The position numbers and the translations under genes were made by a program. Under the pieces are notes generated by a model. It saw only the letters and a list, made by a program, of their open reading frames with translations. It was not told the origin of the DNA and did not search any database. A stretch of 64,000 bases of DNA. It comes from Flavobacterium sp. UBA2787. Lineage in GTDB: Bacteria > Bacteroidota > Bacteroidia > Flavobacteriales > Flavobacteriaceae. Shown piece by piece: positions 26,550-34,979 of the stretch. Each line of letters starts with the position of its first letter. The stretch's first letter is position 1. The DNA lies in contig DEHZ01000010.1 in NCBI GenBank assembly GCA_002352205.1, forward strand, positions 245-64,244, written 5' to 3'.

Positions 26550-26918
26550 ATGTCACAAAGAATAATTTTAACAACAGGAATTTACGATTTAATTAAAGAA
26601 CACGTACGAAGAAAAAGAGTAAGCTTTCAAGAAGAAGAGATTCTTTTGAAAGAACTAAAAACTGCTTCACAAGTTTTAAGAAGAGATTTGCCCAAAGAAG
26701 TGGTTACGGTGAACAAATTGGTTACCTATAAAGACCATCAAACTAACCAAGACAGAACTGTAACTTTTGTTGGGCCAACCAGAGCCAAGCAAAGTAAGAA
26801 CAAAATTTCAATTTTATCTGATGAGGGCATTGCCATTGTTGGACACAAAGAAGGAGACATCATCGAATGGCCAGCTCGAAAAGGAGCTTTAAAATTAGAA
26901 ATTATAAAAGTACAATAA
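26550..26918 (+). CDS. GreA/GreB-like (Rnk-type) RNA polymerase-binding factor
   Basis: The 122-residue product matches the family that carries the FKBP-like C-terminal domain of GreA/GreB and Rnk. The C-terminal part has the typical strand order, with TVTFVGPTRAKQSKNKISILSDEGIAIVG followed by GDIIEWPARKG. The N-terminal part is short and helical, without a full GreA coiled coil, so it probably binds RNA polymerase near the secondary channel and need not have cleavage-factor activity. I chose the ATG at 26550 over an upstream TTG at 26541. It has its own promoter, an unusually long leader of about 300 nt with a short ORF and hairpins, and a strong terminator 12 bp after the stop. Confidence 0.85.
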   Translation: MSQRIILTTGIYDLIKEHVRRKRVSFQEEEILLKELKTASQVLRRDLPKEVVTVNKLVTYKDHQTNQDRTVTFVGPTRAKQSKNKISILSDEGIAIVGHKEGDIIEWPARKGALKLEIIKVQ

Positions 26919-26930
26919 CTTTTATAACAT

Positions 26931-26957
26931 AAAAAGCCTCTAATTAGAGGCTTTTTT
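26931..26957 (+). terminator. Terminator after the GreA-like gene
   Basis: A perfect stem AAAAAGCCTCT/AGAGGCTTTTT with a 4-nt AATT loop is followed by T residues; the hairpin is symmetric and could act on both strands. Confidence 0.88.
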
Positions 26958-27244
26958 AAACTAACTTTGACCCTATTTTACATAATGTTTTTCATACATT
27001 ACTCATACACTATCCATACTTGGGATAGGGGGATGCTGATACGGTGAGTCGTTTGACCCGTCTTTTATTGTTTTTAGCATTTTGGTTAGTTAAAAATTTG
27101 TGGTGATTTAAAAAAGTTTATTTTTGTATAATTGTACCGATTTGTTTTGTGATGAAAATTTGTGTTGGTGTAATTTTGTTTTTTACAAGCACTCTTTGTA
27201 TTTTACTAGCGGGACTTAACGACTAATTTTTATATTTTTGTATT
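26958..27244 (+). other. Intergenic stretch before the XRE regulator
   Basis: The 287 bp hold a short hairpin (CTATCC/GGATAG near 27010-27027) followed by a GC-richer patch up to about 27062. No gene is seen. The right end carries TATTTTTG at 27233-27240, a possible -7 box only 4 bp before the XRE ATG, which would make the transcript nearly leaderless. Confidence 0.35.
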
Positions 27245-27637
27245 ATGAGCACGACAACAAAACCGAAACATATAGGCCGCAACATTAGCCGGATTAGAGA
27301 ATTACGTGGAATGAAGCAAGAAGCGTTGGCTATTGCAATTGGCGTGAGCCAGCAGACGATTTCTAATATTGAAAATAGCGAAGTCGTTGAAGATGAAAAA
27401 TTACAAAAGATTGCTGAAGCACTAAATGTAAGTGCAGAGGCAATTAAGAATTTTAGTGAGGATAGCATTCTCAATATTGTTTCAAATAATTTTACTAGTA
27501 ATGATACTTCTACTTTAAATGCTATTAATATTCAACCAACATTTAATCCATTGGACAAAGTAGTTGAACTCTATGAACGTTTAGTTCAGGCAGAAAAGGA
27601 TAAGGTTGCTTATTTGGAGAAGTTGTTGAATAAATAA
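27245..27637 (+). CDS. XRE-family helix-turn-helix regulator
   Basis: The 130-residue protein has an N-terminal Cro/CI-type HTH (residues 10-66): NISRIRELRGMKQEALAIAIG, then the recognition helix in SQQTISNIENSE, then the closing helices LQKIAEALNVSAEAI. A variable middle rich in Asn and Thr leads to a C-terminal helix (LDKVVELYERLVQAEKDKVAYLEKLL) that looks like a dimer-forming coiled coil. Small proteins of this form are frequent in Bacteroidota, usually as single regulators of unknown targets. It is monocistronic, with no toxin or phage gene next to it. Confidence 0.9.
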   Translation: MSTTTKPKHIGRNISRIRELRGMKQEALAIAIGVSQQTISNIENSEVVEDEKLQKIAEALNVSAEAIKNFSEDSILNIVSNNFTSNDTSTLNAINIQPTFNPLDKVVELYERLVQAEKDKVAYLEKLLNK

Positions 27638-27671
27638 TTTAGGATTTTTTAGATTTTTTTCCTCCCCCCAG

Positions 27672-27689
27672 CCCCCTCTGAAGGAGGGG
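27672..27689. repeat. C/G-rich small palindrome
   Basis: CCCCTC and GAGGGG form a short stem-loop in an otherwise AT-rich gap. It is of the kind of intergenic debris often found in flavobacteria. Confidence 0.4.
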
Positions 27690-27795
27690 AAGATGAGATG
27701 TTGAAATGACTGCTATTTTGGGAGTCATGAATCCTTTTGTATCCTTTTTCGCTAAGCGAACAAAAAAAATCAGGGAAATTAGTTTCATCCATCCC

Positions 27796-27814
27796 ATCCG
27801 TGTGCCTTTAAAAG
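27796..27814 (+). repeat. Second copy of the CCGTG-type interspersed repeat end
   Basis: ATCCGTGTGCCTTTAAAAG matches 10550-10568 at 17 of 19 positions. Both copies lie in gene-free sequence. Confidence 0.5.
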
Positions 27815-27816
27815 AA

Positions 27817-27936
27817 GGTAATGGGTAATGGGTAATTGGTAATGGGCGATAGGTGAATTTTCTGTTCACATTGTTCAAAAATCAAAAATCGTTAATAAAT
27901 TATCTTTAACCCATTACCCATCACCCATCACCCTCA
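27817..27936. repeat. Inverted arrays of TAATGGG/CCCATTA heptamers
   Basis: TAATGGG-like heptamers run from 27817 to about 27855, and their reverse complement (CCCATTA, CCCATCA) from 27907 to 27936, with about 50 bp between. Transcribed, the arms could form a long hairpin. A degraded relative (ATTGGTTAATGGTGAA) lies near 12383-12400. No ORF on either strand is credible here. Confidence 0.6.
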
Positions 27937-28000
27937 TTATTACCCTAACGTTAAATCTCTCAATGTTTTAACTAAAAATTTTTTATGTAGAAATAATGTG

Positions 28001-28008
28001 TACCTTTG
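28001..28008 (+). promoter_or_regulatory. -7 box of typA
   Basis: TACCTTTG is a perfect TAnnTTTG match 19 bp before the typA ATG, with a T run at the -33 position. Confidence 0.65.
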
Positions 28009-28027
28009 CACCCTGAAAAAATAACAG

Positions 28028-29824
28028 ATGGAATCAATTAGAAACATTGCAATTATTGCCCACGTTGACCACGGTAAAACTACTTTGGTTGACAAAATTA
28101 TGTATCACTGTCAGCTTTTTCGTGAAAACGAAAACACCGGTGATTTAATCTTAGACAACAACGATTTAGAACGTGAACGTGGAATTACTATTACTTCAAA
28201 GAATGTTTCGGTTCAGTATAAAGGCACCAAAATCAACATTATAGACACCCCGGGTCACGCCGATTTTGGTGGTGAAGTAGAGCGTGTATTGAACATGGCA
28301 GACGGTGTTTGCTTGTTAGTAGATGCTTTTGAAGGACCAATGCCACAAACGCGTTTCGTATTGCAAAAAGCTATCGATTTAGGTTTAAAACCATGTGTCG
28401 TAATCAATAAAGTAGATAAAGAAAACTGTACTCCGGAAGAAGTACACGAAAAAGTATTCGACTTAATGTACGAATTAGGTGCTCAAGAATGGCAGTTGGA
28501 TTTTCCAACCGTGTATGGTTCTGCTAAGAACAACTGGATGTCTGATCATTGGGAAAACGTAACGGATAATGTGGAAGCATTATTGGATATGGTTGTTGAA
28601 AATGTACCTGCTCCTAAAGTATCAGAAGGAACGCCTCAAATGTTAATTACTTCGTTAGATTTCTCTTCATTCACCGGTCGTATTGCGATTGGTCGTTTAG
28701 AAAGAGGTGTTTTAAAAGAAGGAATGCCGATTTCTTTGGTAAAAAGAGATGGTAAAATACTTAAATCAAGAATTAAAGAAATACACACTTTTGAAGGTCT
28801 TGGACGTAAAAAAGTAACCGAAGTTATCGCCGGAGATATTTGTGCGATTGTAGGTGTTGAAGGATTTGAAATTGGCGATACTATTGCTGATTTTGAAAAT
28901 CCGGAAGCGTTGCAAACTATCGCAATCGATGAGCCTACAATGAGTATGTTGTTTACCATTAATGACTCTCCTTTCTTTGGAAAAGAAGGTAAATTTGTAA
29001 CATCGCGTCATATTAGAGATCGTTTAACAAAAGAATTAGAGAAAAACTTAGCAATGAAGTTAGGTGAAACTGATTCAGCTGATAAGTTTATGGTTTTTGG
29101 TCGTGGCGTACTTCACTTATCTGTTCTTATTGAAACCATGAGAAGAGAAGGGTATGAGTTGCAAATTGGTCAGCCACAAGTAATCATCAAAGAAATTGAT
29201 GGTGTTAAATGTGAGCCAATTGAAGAACTAACCATCGATTTACCGGAAAGTGTTTCCGGAAGAGCCGTTGAGTTTGTTACCTTGCGTAAAGGTGAAATGC
29301 TTTCTATGGAAACAAAAGGTGAGCGTATGATTGTAAAATTCAACATTCCATCACGTGGAATTATTGGATTACGTAACCAATTGTTAACCGCAACTGCCGG
29401 AGAAGCCATTATGGCACACCGTTTCATTGGTTACCAACCTTACAAAGGAGAAATTGCCGGACGTAACAAAGGTTCGTTAATTTCTATGGAAAAAGGAAAA
29501 GCTATTCCTTATTCAATCGATAAATTGCAAGATCGTGGTAAGTTTTTTGTTGAACCAAATGCTGAAATTTATGAAGGTCAGGTAATTGGAGAAAATTCTC
29601 GTAGCGATGATATGAGTATAAACGTAACCAAAGAGAAAAAACTATCTAACGTTCGTTCATCCGGAAATGATGATAAAGCAAGAATTATTCCGCCGATTAT
29701 TTTCTCTTTGGAAGAAGCGTTAGAATACATTCAAAAAGATGAATATGTTGAGGTTACACCAAAATCTATTCGTTTAAGAAAAATTTATTTGACGGAAAAC
29801 GATAGAAAACGTTTTAAAATATAA
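28028..29824 (+). CDS. typA: Ribosome-associated GTPase TypA/BipA
   Basis: TypA is a translational GTPase that binds the 70S ribosome and helps 50S assembly and stress or cold growth. The 598-residue length is standard. The G domain begins at once with NIAIIAHVDHGKTTL (G1), RGITI (G2), DTPGHADFGGEV (G3) and NKVDKEN (G4). EF-G-like domains follow and the BipA-specific C-terminal domain is complete (NVRSSGNDDKARIIPP). It has its own promoter and a strong terminator, so it appears monocistronic. Confidence 0.98.
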   Translation: MESIRNIAIIAHVDHGKTTLVDKIMYHCQLFRENENTGDLILDNNDLERERGITITSKNVSVQYKGTKINIIDTPGHADFGGEVERVLNMADGVCLLVDAFEGPMPQTRFVLQKAIDLGLKPCVVINKVDKENCTPEEVHEKVFDLMYELGAQEWQLDFPTVYGSAKNNWMSDHWENVTDNVEALLDMVVENVPAPKVSEGTPQMLITSLDFSSFTGRIAIGRLERGVLKEGMPISLVKRDGKILKSRIKEIHTFEGLGRKKVTEVIAGDICAIVGVEGFEIGDTIADFENPEALQTIAIDEPTMSMLFTINDSPFFGKEGKFVTSRHIRDRLTKELEKNLAMKLGETDSADKFMVFGRGVLHLSVLIETMRREGYELQIGQPQVIIKEIDGVKCEPIEELTIDLPESVSGRAVEFVTLRKGEMLSMETKGERMIVKFNIPSRGIIGLRNQLLTATAGEAIMAHRFIGYQPYKGEIAGRNKGSLISMEKGKAIPYSIDKLQDRGKFFVEPNAEIYEGQVIGENSRSDDMSINVTKEKKLSNVRSSGNDDKARIIPPIIFSLEEALEYIQKDEYVEVTPKSIRLRKIYLTENDRKRFKI

Positions 29825-29832
29825 TTGATTTG

Positions 29833-29859
29833 AATCCCGATGAAAATCGGGATTTTTTT
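29833..29859 (+). terminator. Terminator after typA
   Basis: AATCCCGAT, loop GAAA, ATCGGGATT and a T run, 8 bp after the stop. Classic intrinsic terminator. Confidence 0.9.
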
Positions 29860-29873
29860 ATGTTTATTTTAGC

Positions 29874-29918
29874 CACGAATTGCACGAATTTACACGAATT
29901 GATTAGTGTCAATTCGTG
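29874..29918. repeat. CACGAATT repeat cluster
   Basis: CACGAATT occurs at 29874, 29883 and 29893, and inverted as AATTCGTG at 29911-29918. This is a familiar kind of non-coding interspersed repeat in flavobacterial genomes. Confidence 0.6.
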
Positions 29919-30009
29919 TAATTTGTTGCTTTAAATGAATTTTTATAGCAATCCTACGTTATTAAAGAAACTTTCGAGAGAATTGTTAAAGCAATACGAT
30001 TGAAAAATG

Positions 30010-30017
30010 TATTTTTG
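30010..30017 (+). promoter_or_regulatory. Possible -7 box of recR
   Basis: TATTTTTG fits TAnnTTTG and ends only 5 bp before the recR ATG, so the transcript would be leaderless or almost so. Confidence 0.35.
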
Positions 30018-30022
30018 TTGCA

Positions 30023-30643
30023 ATGGAATTTTCTTCAAAATTATTGGAAAAAGCAGTGAACGAAATGGCACAATTACCCGGAATAGGTAAGCGTACAGCC
30101 CTTCGTTTAGTATTGCATTTGCTGAAACAACCCAAAGAACAAACACAATTTTTGGCAGAATCGTTGCAAACGATGCGAAATGATGTGAAGTATTGCAAAA
30201 GTTGTCATAATATTTCCGATGTTGAGCTCTGTGAGATTTGTGCCAACGAGAAACGAAATCACCAAATTGTTTGTGTAGTAGAAGATATTCGGGATGTGAT
30301 GGCAATTGAAAACACAGGTCAGTTTAAAGGCGTGTATCATGTGTTGGGAGGAAAGATTTCTCCGATTGATGGAGTAGGGCCAAGTCAGTTAAACATATCC
30401 ACCTTAGTTGAAAAAGTGAGTTCAGGAAAAGTCGCTGAAGTTATCTTTGCGTTAAGTTCTACGATGGAAGGCGATACGACAAACTTTTACATTTACAGAC
30501 AAATTCAACAGTATGAAATCAAGACTTCTACCATTGCGAGAGGAATTTCGGTGGGTGACGAATTGGAGTATGCAGACGAAATTACGTTAGGAAGAAGCAT
30601 TTTAAATCGCATTCCATTTGAAAACACTATGAAAAGCAGTTAA
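30023..30643 (+). CDS. recR: Recombination mediator RecR
   Basis: RecR works with RecO (and RecF) to load RecA on gapped DNA. The 206-residue length is normal. An N-terminal helix-hairpin-helix ([12 protein letters not shown], residues 18-29) is followed by the C4 zinc finger (Cys58, Cys61, Cys70, Cys73) and a Toprim domain beginning [10 protein letters not shown], with [12 protein letters not shown]. The ATG at 30023 gives the standard N-terminus. It is not next to dnaX, its neighbour in many other bacteria. The capsule locus starts 64 bp downstream with no clear terminator between, so read-through into wza is possible. Confidence 0.97.
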   Translation: MEFSSKLLEKAVNEMAQLPGIGKRTALRLVLHLLKQPKEQTQFLAESLQTMRNDVKYCKSCHNISDVELCEICANEKRNHQIVCVVEDIRDVMAIENTGQFKGVYHVLGGKISPIDGVGPSQLNISTLVEKVSSGKVAEVIFALSSTMEGDTTNFYIYRQIQQYEIKTSTIARGISVGDELEYADEITLGRSILNRIPFENTMKSS

Positions 30644-30707
30644 TTATGGGTCTACATATTTTTATATTCTAATGGAAAAACTATATTTGTTGGCTAAAAA
30701 TTTTAAA

Positions 30708-31499
30708 ATGAATAAAAACCATATATTTCTATTTCTTTCTCTTGTACTTTTAACTGTGTCATCTTGTGTTCCTACAAAAGATTTAAAGTATCTTCAGGAT
30801 AGTAAAAACAGCAATGATACTCTGATCATGAGCGAAATTGTTAAGAAGCCGTATAGAATTCAGAGTAATGATATTTTGGTAATTAACATAAAAACAATTG
30901 ATCCCGAACTAACACAGATGTTCAAGATAACTGAAGGAAACAGAAATATTGTTACTGAGCAAAATATGTTTTTTGAAGGTTTTAATGTTGATGACCACGG
31001 TAACATTAGAATTCCAATTTTGGATGAGGTAAAAGTATTGGGACTTACCACTGAGGAAGTACGTTTAACAATTGAAAAACGATTATTAGAAGAGTATTTT
31101 AATGCAGAAGCAAGTTTATTTGTGACTGTAAAGTTGGCCGGTATTCGCTATACGATCAATGGAGAAATACGAAATCCGGGAACAAATATTATTTATAATG
31201 AAAGAGCGACCATCATGGATGCTATTTCCAATTCCGGTGATATAACGATGACTGGTGATCGAAAAAATGTACTTATTGTTAGACAGTATCCTCACGGTGT
31301 TGAAATGCATACGATTAATCTTCTTGATAAAAAGGCTTTAGAATCCCCTTATTATTACATTCAACCCAATGATTTTATTTTAGTTAATCCATTAAAACAG
31401 AAATCTTGGGGAACGGGAACAACTGGTATTCAAACGTTGACCACTATCATTTCTGCTCTATCGCTTGTTACGTCGATTATAGTATTGTCACGATTATAA
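30708..31499 (+). CDS. wza: Outer-membrane polysaccharide export lipoprotein (Wza-like), copy 1
   Basis: This protein would form the outer-membrane or periplasmic export channel for capsule. The chosen ATG at 30708 gives a lipoprotein signal with lipobox VSSC (Cys20); an upstream ATG at 30672 adds 12 residues that spoil it. The 263-residue protein carries the Poly_export (BexD/VexA) domain (YRIQSNDILVINI) and SLBB-type strands (YTINGEIRNPGTNIIYNERATIMDAISNSGDI). One C-terminal hydrophobic segment (TIISALSLVTSIIVL) may anchor it in the membrane. It precedes wzc copy 1 by 12 bp and has a paralogue at 59936-60691 at the other end of the locus. Confidence 0.9.
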   Translation: MNKNHIFLFLSLVLLTVSSCVPTKDLKYLQDSKNSNDTLIMSEIVKKPYRIQSNDILVINIKTIDPELTQMFKITEGNRNIVTEQNMFFEGFNVDDHGNIRIPILDEVKVLGLTTEEVRLTIEKRLLEEYFNAEASLFVTVKLAGIRYTINGEIRNPGTNIIYNERATIMDAISNSGDITMTGDRKNVLIVRQYPHGVEMHTINLLDKKALESPYYYIQPNDFILVNPLKQKSWGTGTTGIQTLTTIISALSLVTSIIVLSRL

Positions 31500-31511
31500 T
31501 TTTTTACAATT

Positions 31512-33983
31512 ATGCTTGAATCTAAAGATTTTACACTTTTTGAAAATCAAATTAAGTTTGATTTTAAAGGTTTTATTATAAAAACAGCCGGTTACTGGAG
31601 GTGGTTTTTGGTTAGCTGGATAGTCGGTTTTTTAATTGCTTATAATGTAAATATCAGAAAAGAGAAAATTTATGAATTAGACACCACTGTTGCAGTAAAA
31701 GAGGAAAATAATCCTTTTTTTACCACTAATACAAGTTTAGTATTTAATTGGGGAGGCACTTCTGATCAGGTTCAAAGTTTGGCCTCTACACTTAAATCAA
31801 GGTCGCATAATGAAGTTGTTGTTGACCGTTTAGATTTTTATCTAGACTACCTTAAGAAAGATAAATATTACATGAAGGATGTATATGGATCAGTTCCCTT
31901 TAAAGTTGTTATTGATAAATCTAAAAATCAATTAGTTAGGTCTTTAATAAGTATAAAATTTATTTCGGAAAATGAATATGAGTTAGGAATAACTTTTGAA
32001 AACGATCAGGCTGAAACATTTGTATACAAAACAAATACTTCCAGTCAAACAGGCGTGAATAATGGCATTTTAAAAAAGAAATTTAAACTTAATCAAGCTA
32101 CTAATTTACCTTTTTTAAACATAAAATTAGAAAAAGCAGAGTATTTTGGGAACTATATTGGACAAGAATATTTTATTAAGTTTAATAAGTTTGATGAAAC
32201 GGTATCCAAATATCGTAATATAAAAACAGCGATTGACAAAAATGCTCTTTCTTTAATTAAACTTAGTTTGGAAGGTACCAATAAAAACAGATTGGTTACT
32301 TATTTGAATGAAACCGTTAAAACAATTATTAAAGCTCAATTAGATAGAAAAAATCAATTTGCAACCAATACTATTGCTTTTATCGATAGTACTTTGTTAG
32401 CTATGGAAGGTAAATTAAAAGAAAATGAAAATGAATTAAAAAACTTCAGTAAAAATAAAAACTATTATCAAATTAACACGGGAGGAAGTCAAATTTCAGG
32501 TAAGATTTTAACCTATGAAGTTGAGAAAGATGGCATAGTCAGAAAAATTGCCTATTACAATTCTTTGCGTAATTATTTGGTAAACAGTGTTGATTTTTCT
32601 AAGTTACCAGCACCTTCTGTTGCAGGAATTGATGATCCAAATATAGCACAAAACGTCTCTAAAATTATTGATTTATCGACAGAAAGAGCCCAAAAGCCTT
32701 ATTTGGTTAAAAATAAAAAAATGTTTAAAGATTTTGATGTTCAAATAGAAGCATTAAAAAATGTTTTATTAGAAAATATTACTACAGCAAAATCTTCTTT
32801 AGAATATGATTTGTCAATGGTTAATTCAAAATTAAATCAAGCTGAATCAGAAATAAGCAAATTGCCCGAAGATGAGCAAGAAATTTTGAAAATAACTAGG
32901 AAATACGATTTAAACAACGCCATATTTACTAATTTTCTCAGTAAACGAAATGAAGCAAACATTGTCAAAGCGGCTAATTTAGCAGACGTACACTTTATTG
33001 ATCCTGCCAAAGACATTGGTGGAGGACAGATTGGACCCAATACGAAAGTTAATTATGTATTGGCCTTTTTTCTAGGTTTACTTATACCGCTTATTGCGGT
33101 TTTGATAATTTTCTTTTTAGAAAACACCATTTTAAATGCGGAAGATATTAGTAAGCTTACAACCATTCCCATTATTGGTATAGTGGGTGTTAAGCAAACC
33201 AAGTCAAATTTAGCTGTATTTGAAAAACAAAAGTCGTCACTTTCAGAGTCGATTCGAGCTATTCGTTCTTCGCTACAATTTATGTATAAAAAACAAAAAA
33301 TTGAAGGCACCAAAACATTAATGCTTACTTCATCTATTAGTGGAGAAGGAAAAACATTTTGTTCTATCAACATTGCCACTGTATTTGCTTTAAGTGAGAA
33401 AAAAACAGTAATTGTTGGTTTAGATTTACGAAAGCCGAAGATTTTTGATGATTTTAAAATTAAGAACGATATTGGAGTCGTAAATTTTTTAATTGGTCAA
33501 AAAACATTAGATGAAGTAATTCAAAATACCCATATTCCCTATCTAGATGTTATTACTTCCGGTCCTGTTCCTCCAAATCCTTCCGAACTACTTATAGGTG
33601 AATCGATGGATCAATTGATGGCTAGTTTGCGAGAGCGATATGATTACATTATTTTGGATACACCACCTGTTGGTTTAGTAGCCGATGCGATTGAATTAGC
33701 ACCGTATGCAGATGTAACATTGTATGTTATACGTCAGAATTATACCAAAAAAGAGATGATTAACCTTTTGAACAATAGAATGCAACGCGAAGAGTTGAAA
33801 AATGTGAGTATTGTATTTAACGGATTCGAAAATAGAGCTAAATATGGAACAGGCTATGGTTACGGCTATGGTTATGGTTATGGCTATAGTTATATTTATG
33901 GCAATTATACAAATGCATACGGAGAGGATGATAAACCAAAAACTTTTTTAGATAAAGTTAAAAAAGCAATCAGAAAAAGATAA
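31512..33983 (+). CDS. wzc: Capsule tyrosine autokinase / chain-length protein (Wzc-like), copy 1
   Basis: This is a fused polysaccharide co-polymerase and BY-kinase of 823 residues in the inner membrane. The Wzz-type domain has a first membrane helix near residues 32-50, a long periplasmic coiled coil and a second helix near 515-540. The kinase has Walker A SGEGKTF (Lys614), Walker A' VGLDLRKPK and Walker B YIILDTPPVG. The C-terminus has the autophosphorylation cluster as alternating Gly-Tyr (about eight Tyr, 33844-33905). Cycling of Tyr phosphorylation, with the phosphatase encoded at 63043-63780, should control chain length. The stop overlaps the next gene by 1 bp. Confidence 0.95.
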   Translation: MLESKDFTLFENQIKFDFKGFIIKTAGYWRWFLVSWIVGFLIAYNVNIRKEKIYELDTTVAVKEENNPFFTTNTSLVFNWGGTSDQVQSLASTLKSRSHNEVVVDRLDFYLDYLKKDKYYMKDVYGSVPFKVVIDKSKNQLVRSLISIKFISENEYELGITFENDQAETFVYKTNTSSQTGVNNGILKKKFKLNQATNLPFLNIKLEKAEYFGNYIGQEYFIKFNKFDETVSKYRNIKTAIDKNALSLIKLSLEGTNKNRLVTYLNETVKTIIKAQLDRKNQFATNTIAFIDSTLLAMEGKLKENENELKNFSKNKNYYQINTGGSQISGKILTYEVEKDGIVRKIAYYNSLRNYLVNSVDFSKLPAPSVAGIDDPNIAQNVSKIIDLSTERAQKPYLVKNKKMFKDFDVQIEALKNVLLENITTAKSSLEYDLSMVNSKLNQAESEISKLPEDEQEILKITRKYDLNNAIFTNFLSKRNEANIVKAANLADVHFIDPAKDIGGGQIGPNTKVNYVLAFFLGLLIPLIAVLIIFFLENTILNAEDISKLTTIPIIGIVGVKQTKSNLAVFEKQKSSLSESIRAIRSSLQFMYKKQKIEGTKTLMLTSSISGEGKTFCSINIATVFALSEKKTVIVGLDLRKPKIFDDFKIKNDIGVVNFLIGQKTLDEVIQNTHIPYLDVITSGPVPPNPSELLIGESMDQLMASLRERYDYIILDTPPVGLVADAIELAPYADVTLYVIRQNYTKKEMINLLNNRMQREELKNVSIVFNGFENRAKYGTGYGYGYGYGYGYSYIYGNYTNAYGEDDKPKTFLDKVKKAIRKR

Positions 33984-34966
33984 TGAACAATTCAATACAG
34001 CAATATTCTATTTTGGTTACGGGAGGTGCCGGATTTATCGGTTCTAATCTTTGTCACTATTTTTTAGAGAAAGGACATCGTGTTACCTGTTTAGACAATT
34101 TTGCAACAGGACATCGTCATAACGTAGCACCCTTTTTAACCAATTCCAATTTTACACTAATTGAAGGCGATATAAGGGATTTGAATACTTGTCACTCTGC
34201 TGTGATAGGGATTGATTATGTGTTACATCAAGCAGCTTTAGGCTCTGTGCCAAGATCGATTCATGATCCTATAACATCCAATGATGTAAATGTATCCGGT
34301 TTCTTGAATATGCTAGTAGCTGCTAGGGATGCCAAAGTGAAACGATTTATATATGCTGCCAGTTCTTCTACGTATGGTGATTCTGAATCACTTCCAAAAG
34401 TGGAAGAGATTATCGGCAAACCTCTTTCCCCTTATGCCATTACCAAATATGTGAATGAACTGTATGCTGAAATATTTAGTAAAACCTATGGGTTGGAAAC
34501 TATTGGCTTGCGGTATTTTAACGTTTTTGGAAGAAGGCAAGATCCAGACGGAGCTTATGCAGCCGTAATTCCAAAATTCGTAAAATTATTAATCAAGCAC
34601 GAAAGTCCGGTTATTAACGGAGATGGACTTTTTTCCAGGGATTTTACCTATATTGATAATGTGATTCAAATGAATGAACTTGCTATGTTAACGCAAAATC
34701 CTTCTGCTGTAAATACAGTTTATAATACGGCATATGGTGATCGGACTACCTTAAATCAGATGGTGACCTTGCTTAGAGAATACTTATCAGTATACGACGA
34801 ACAAATTGCTAACGTTGACGTTATATATGGTCCCAGTCGTGCAGGTGATATCCCGCATTCCTTAGCTAGTGTTGAAAAAGCAAAACAATTACTCCATTAT
34901 CAACCTCGCTTTTCTTTTAGTGAAGGACTTAAAGAAGCGGTTGATTGGTATTGGAAAAATCTATAA
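33983..34966 (+). CDS. UDP-N-acetylhexosamine (or -uronate) 4-epimerase, WbpP/TviC-like
   Basis: This extended SDR of 327 residues has NAD-binding GGAGFIG at residues 14-20 and the catalytic Tyr151-x3-Lys155. The segment [16 protein letters not shown] after the active site is typical of WbpP/TviC 4-epimerases acting on N-acetylated sugars. Together with the TviB/WbpO-like dehydrogenase two genes on, it would make UDP-GalNAcA from UDP-GlcNAc, in either order. It begins inside the stop of wzc (1-bp overlap). Substrate is inferred from family and neighbours. Confidence 0.88.
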   Translation: MNNSIQQYSILVTGGAGFIGSNLCHYFLEKGHRVTCLDNFATGHRHNVAPFLTNSNFTLIEGDIRDLNTCHSAVIGIDYVLHQAALGSVPRSIHDPITSNDVNVSGFLNMLVAARDAKVKRFIYAASSSTYGDSESLPKVEEIIGKPLSPYAITKYVNELYAEIFSKTYGLETIGLRYFNVFGRRQDPDGAYAAVIPKFVKLLIKHESPVINGDGLFSRDFTYIDNVIQMNELAMLTQNPSAVNTVYNTAYGDRTTLNQMVTLLREYLSVYDEQIANVDVIYGPSRAGDIPHSLASVEKAKQLLHYQPRFSFSEGLKEAVDWYWKNL

Positions 34967-34979
34967 TACTATTATTAGC

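Noticed and set aside
27005-27062. GC-richer patch with short stems as a tRNA or tRNA fragment
   Set aside because: I could not form a cloverleaf or find a T-loop consensus.
27639-27878. 79-codon minus-strand frame before typA
   Set aside because: It lies entirely over intergenic repeats; its predicted protein is low-complexity and reads through the heptamer array.
33844-33905. Short tandem repeat as a possible CRISPR or regulatory array
   Set aside because: The hexamers are in frame and encode the Tyr-Gly tail of Wzc; there are no spacers.
34869-34979. Longer N-terminus for the UDP-glucose dehydrogenase
   Set aside because: The extra 37 codons overlap the epimerase gene and show none of the family's residues; the ATG at 34980 begins the conserved part.
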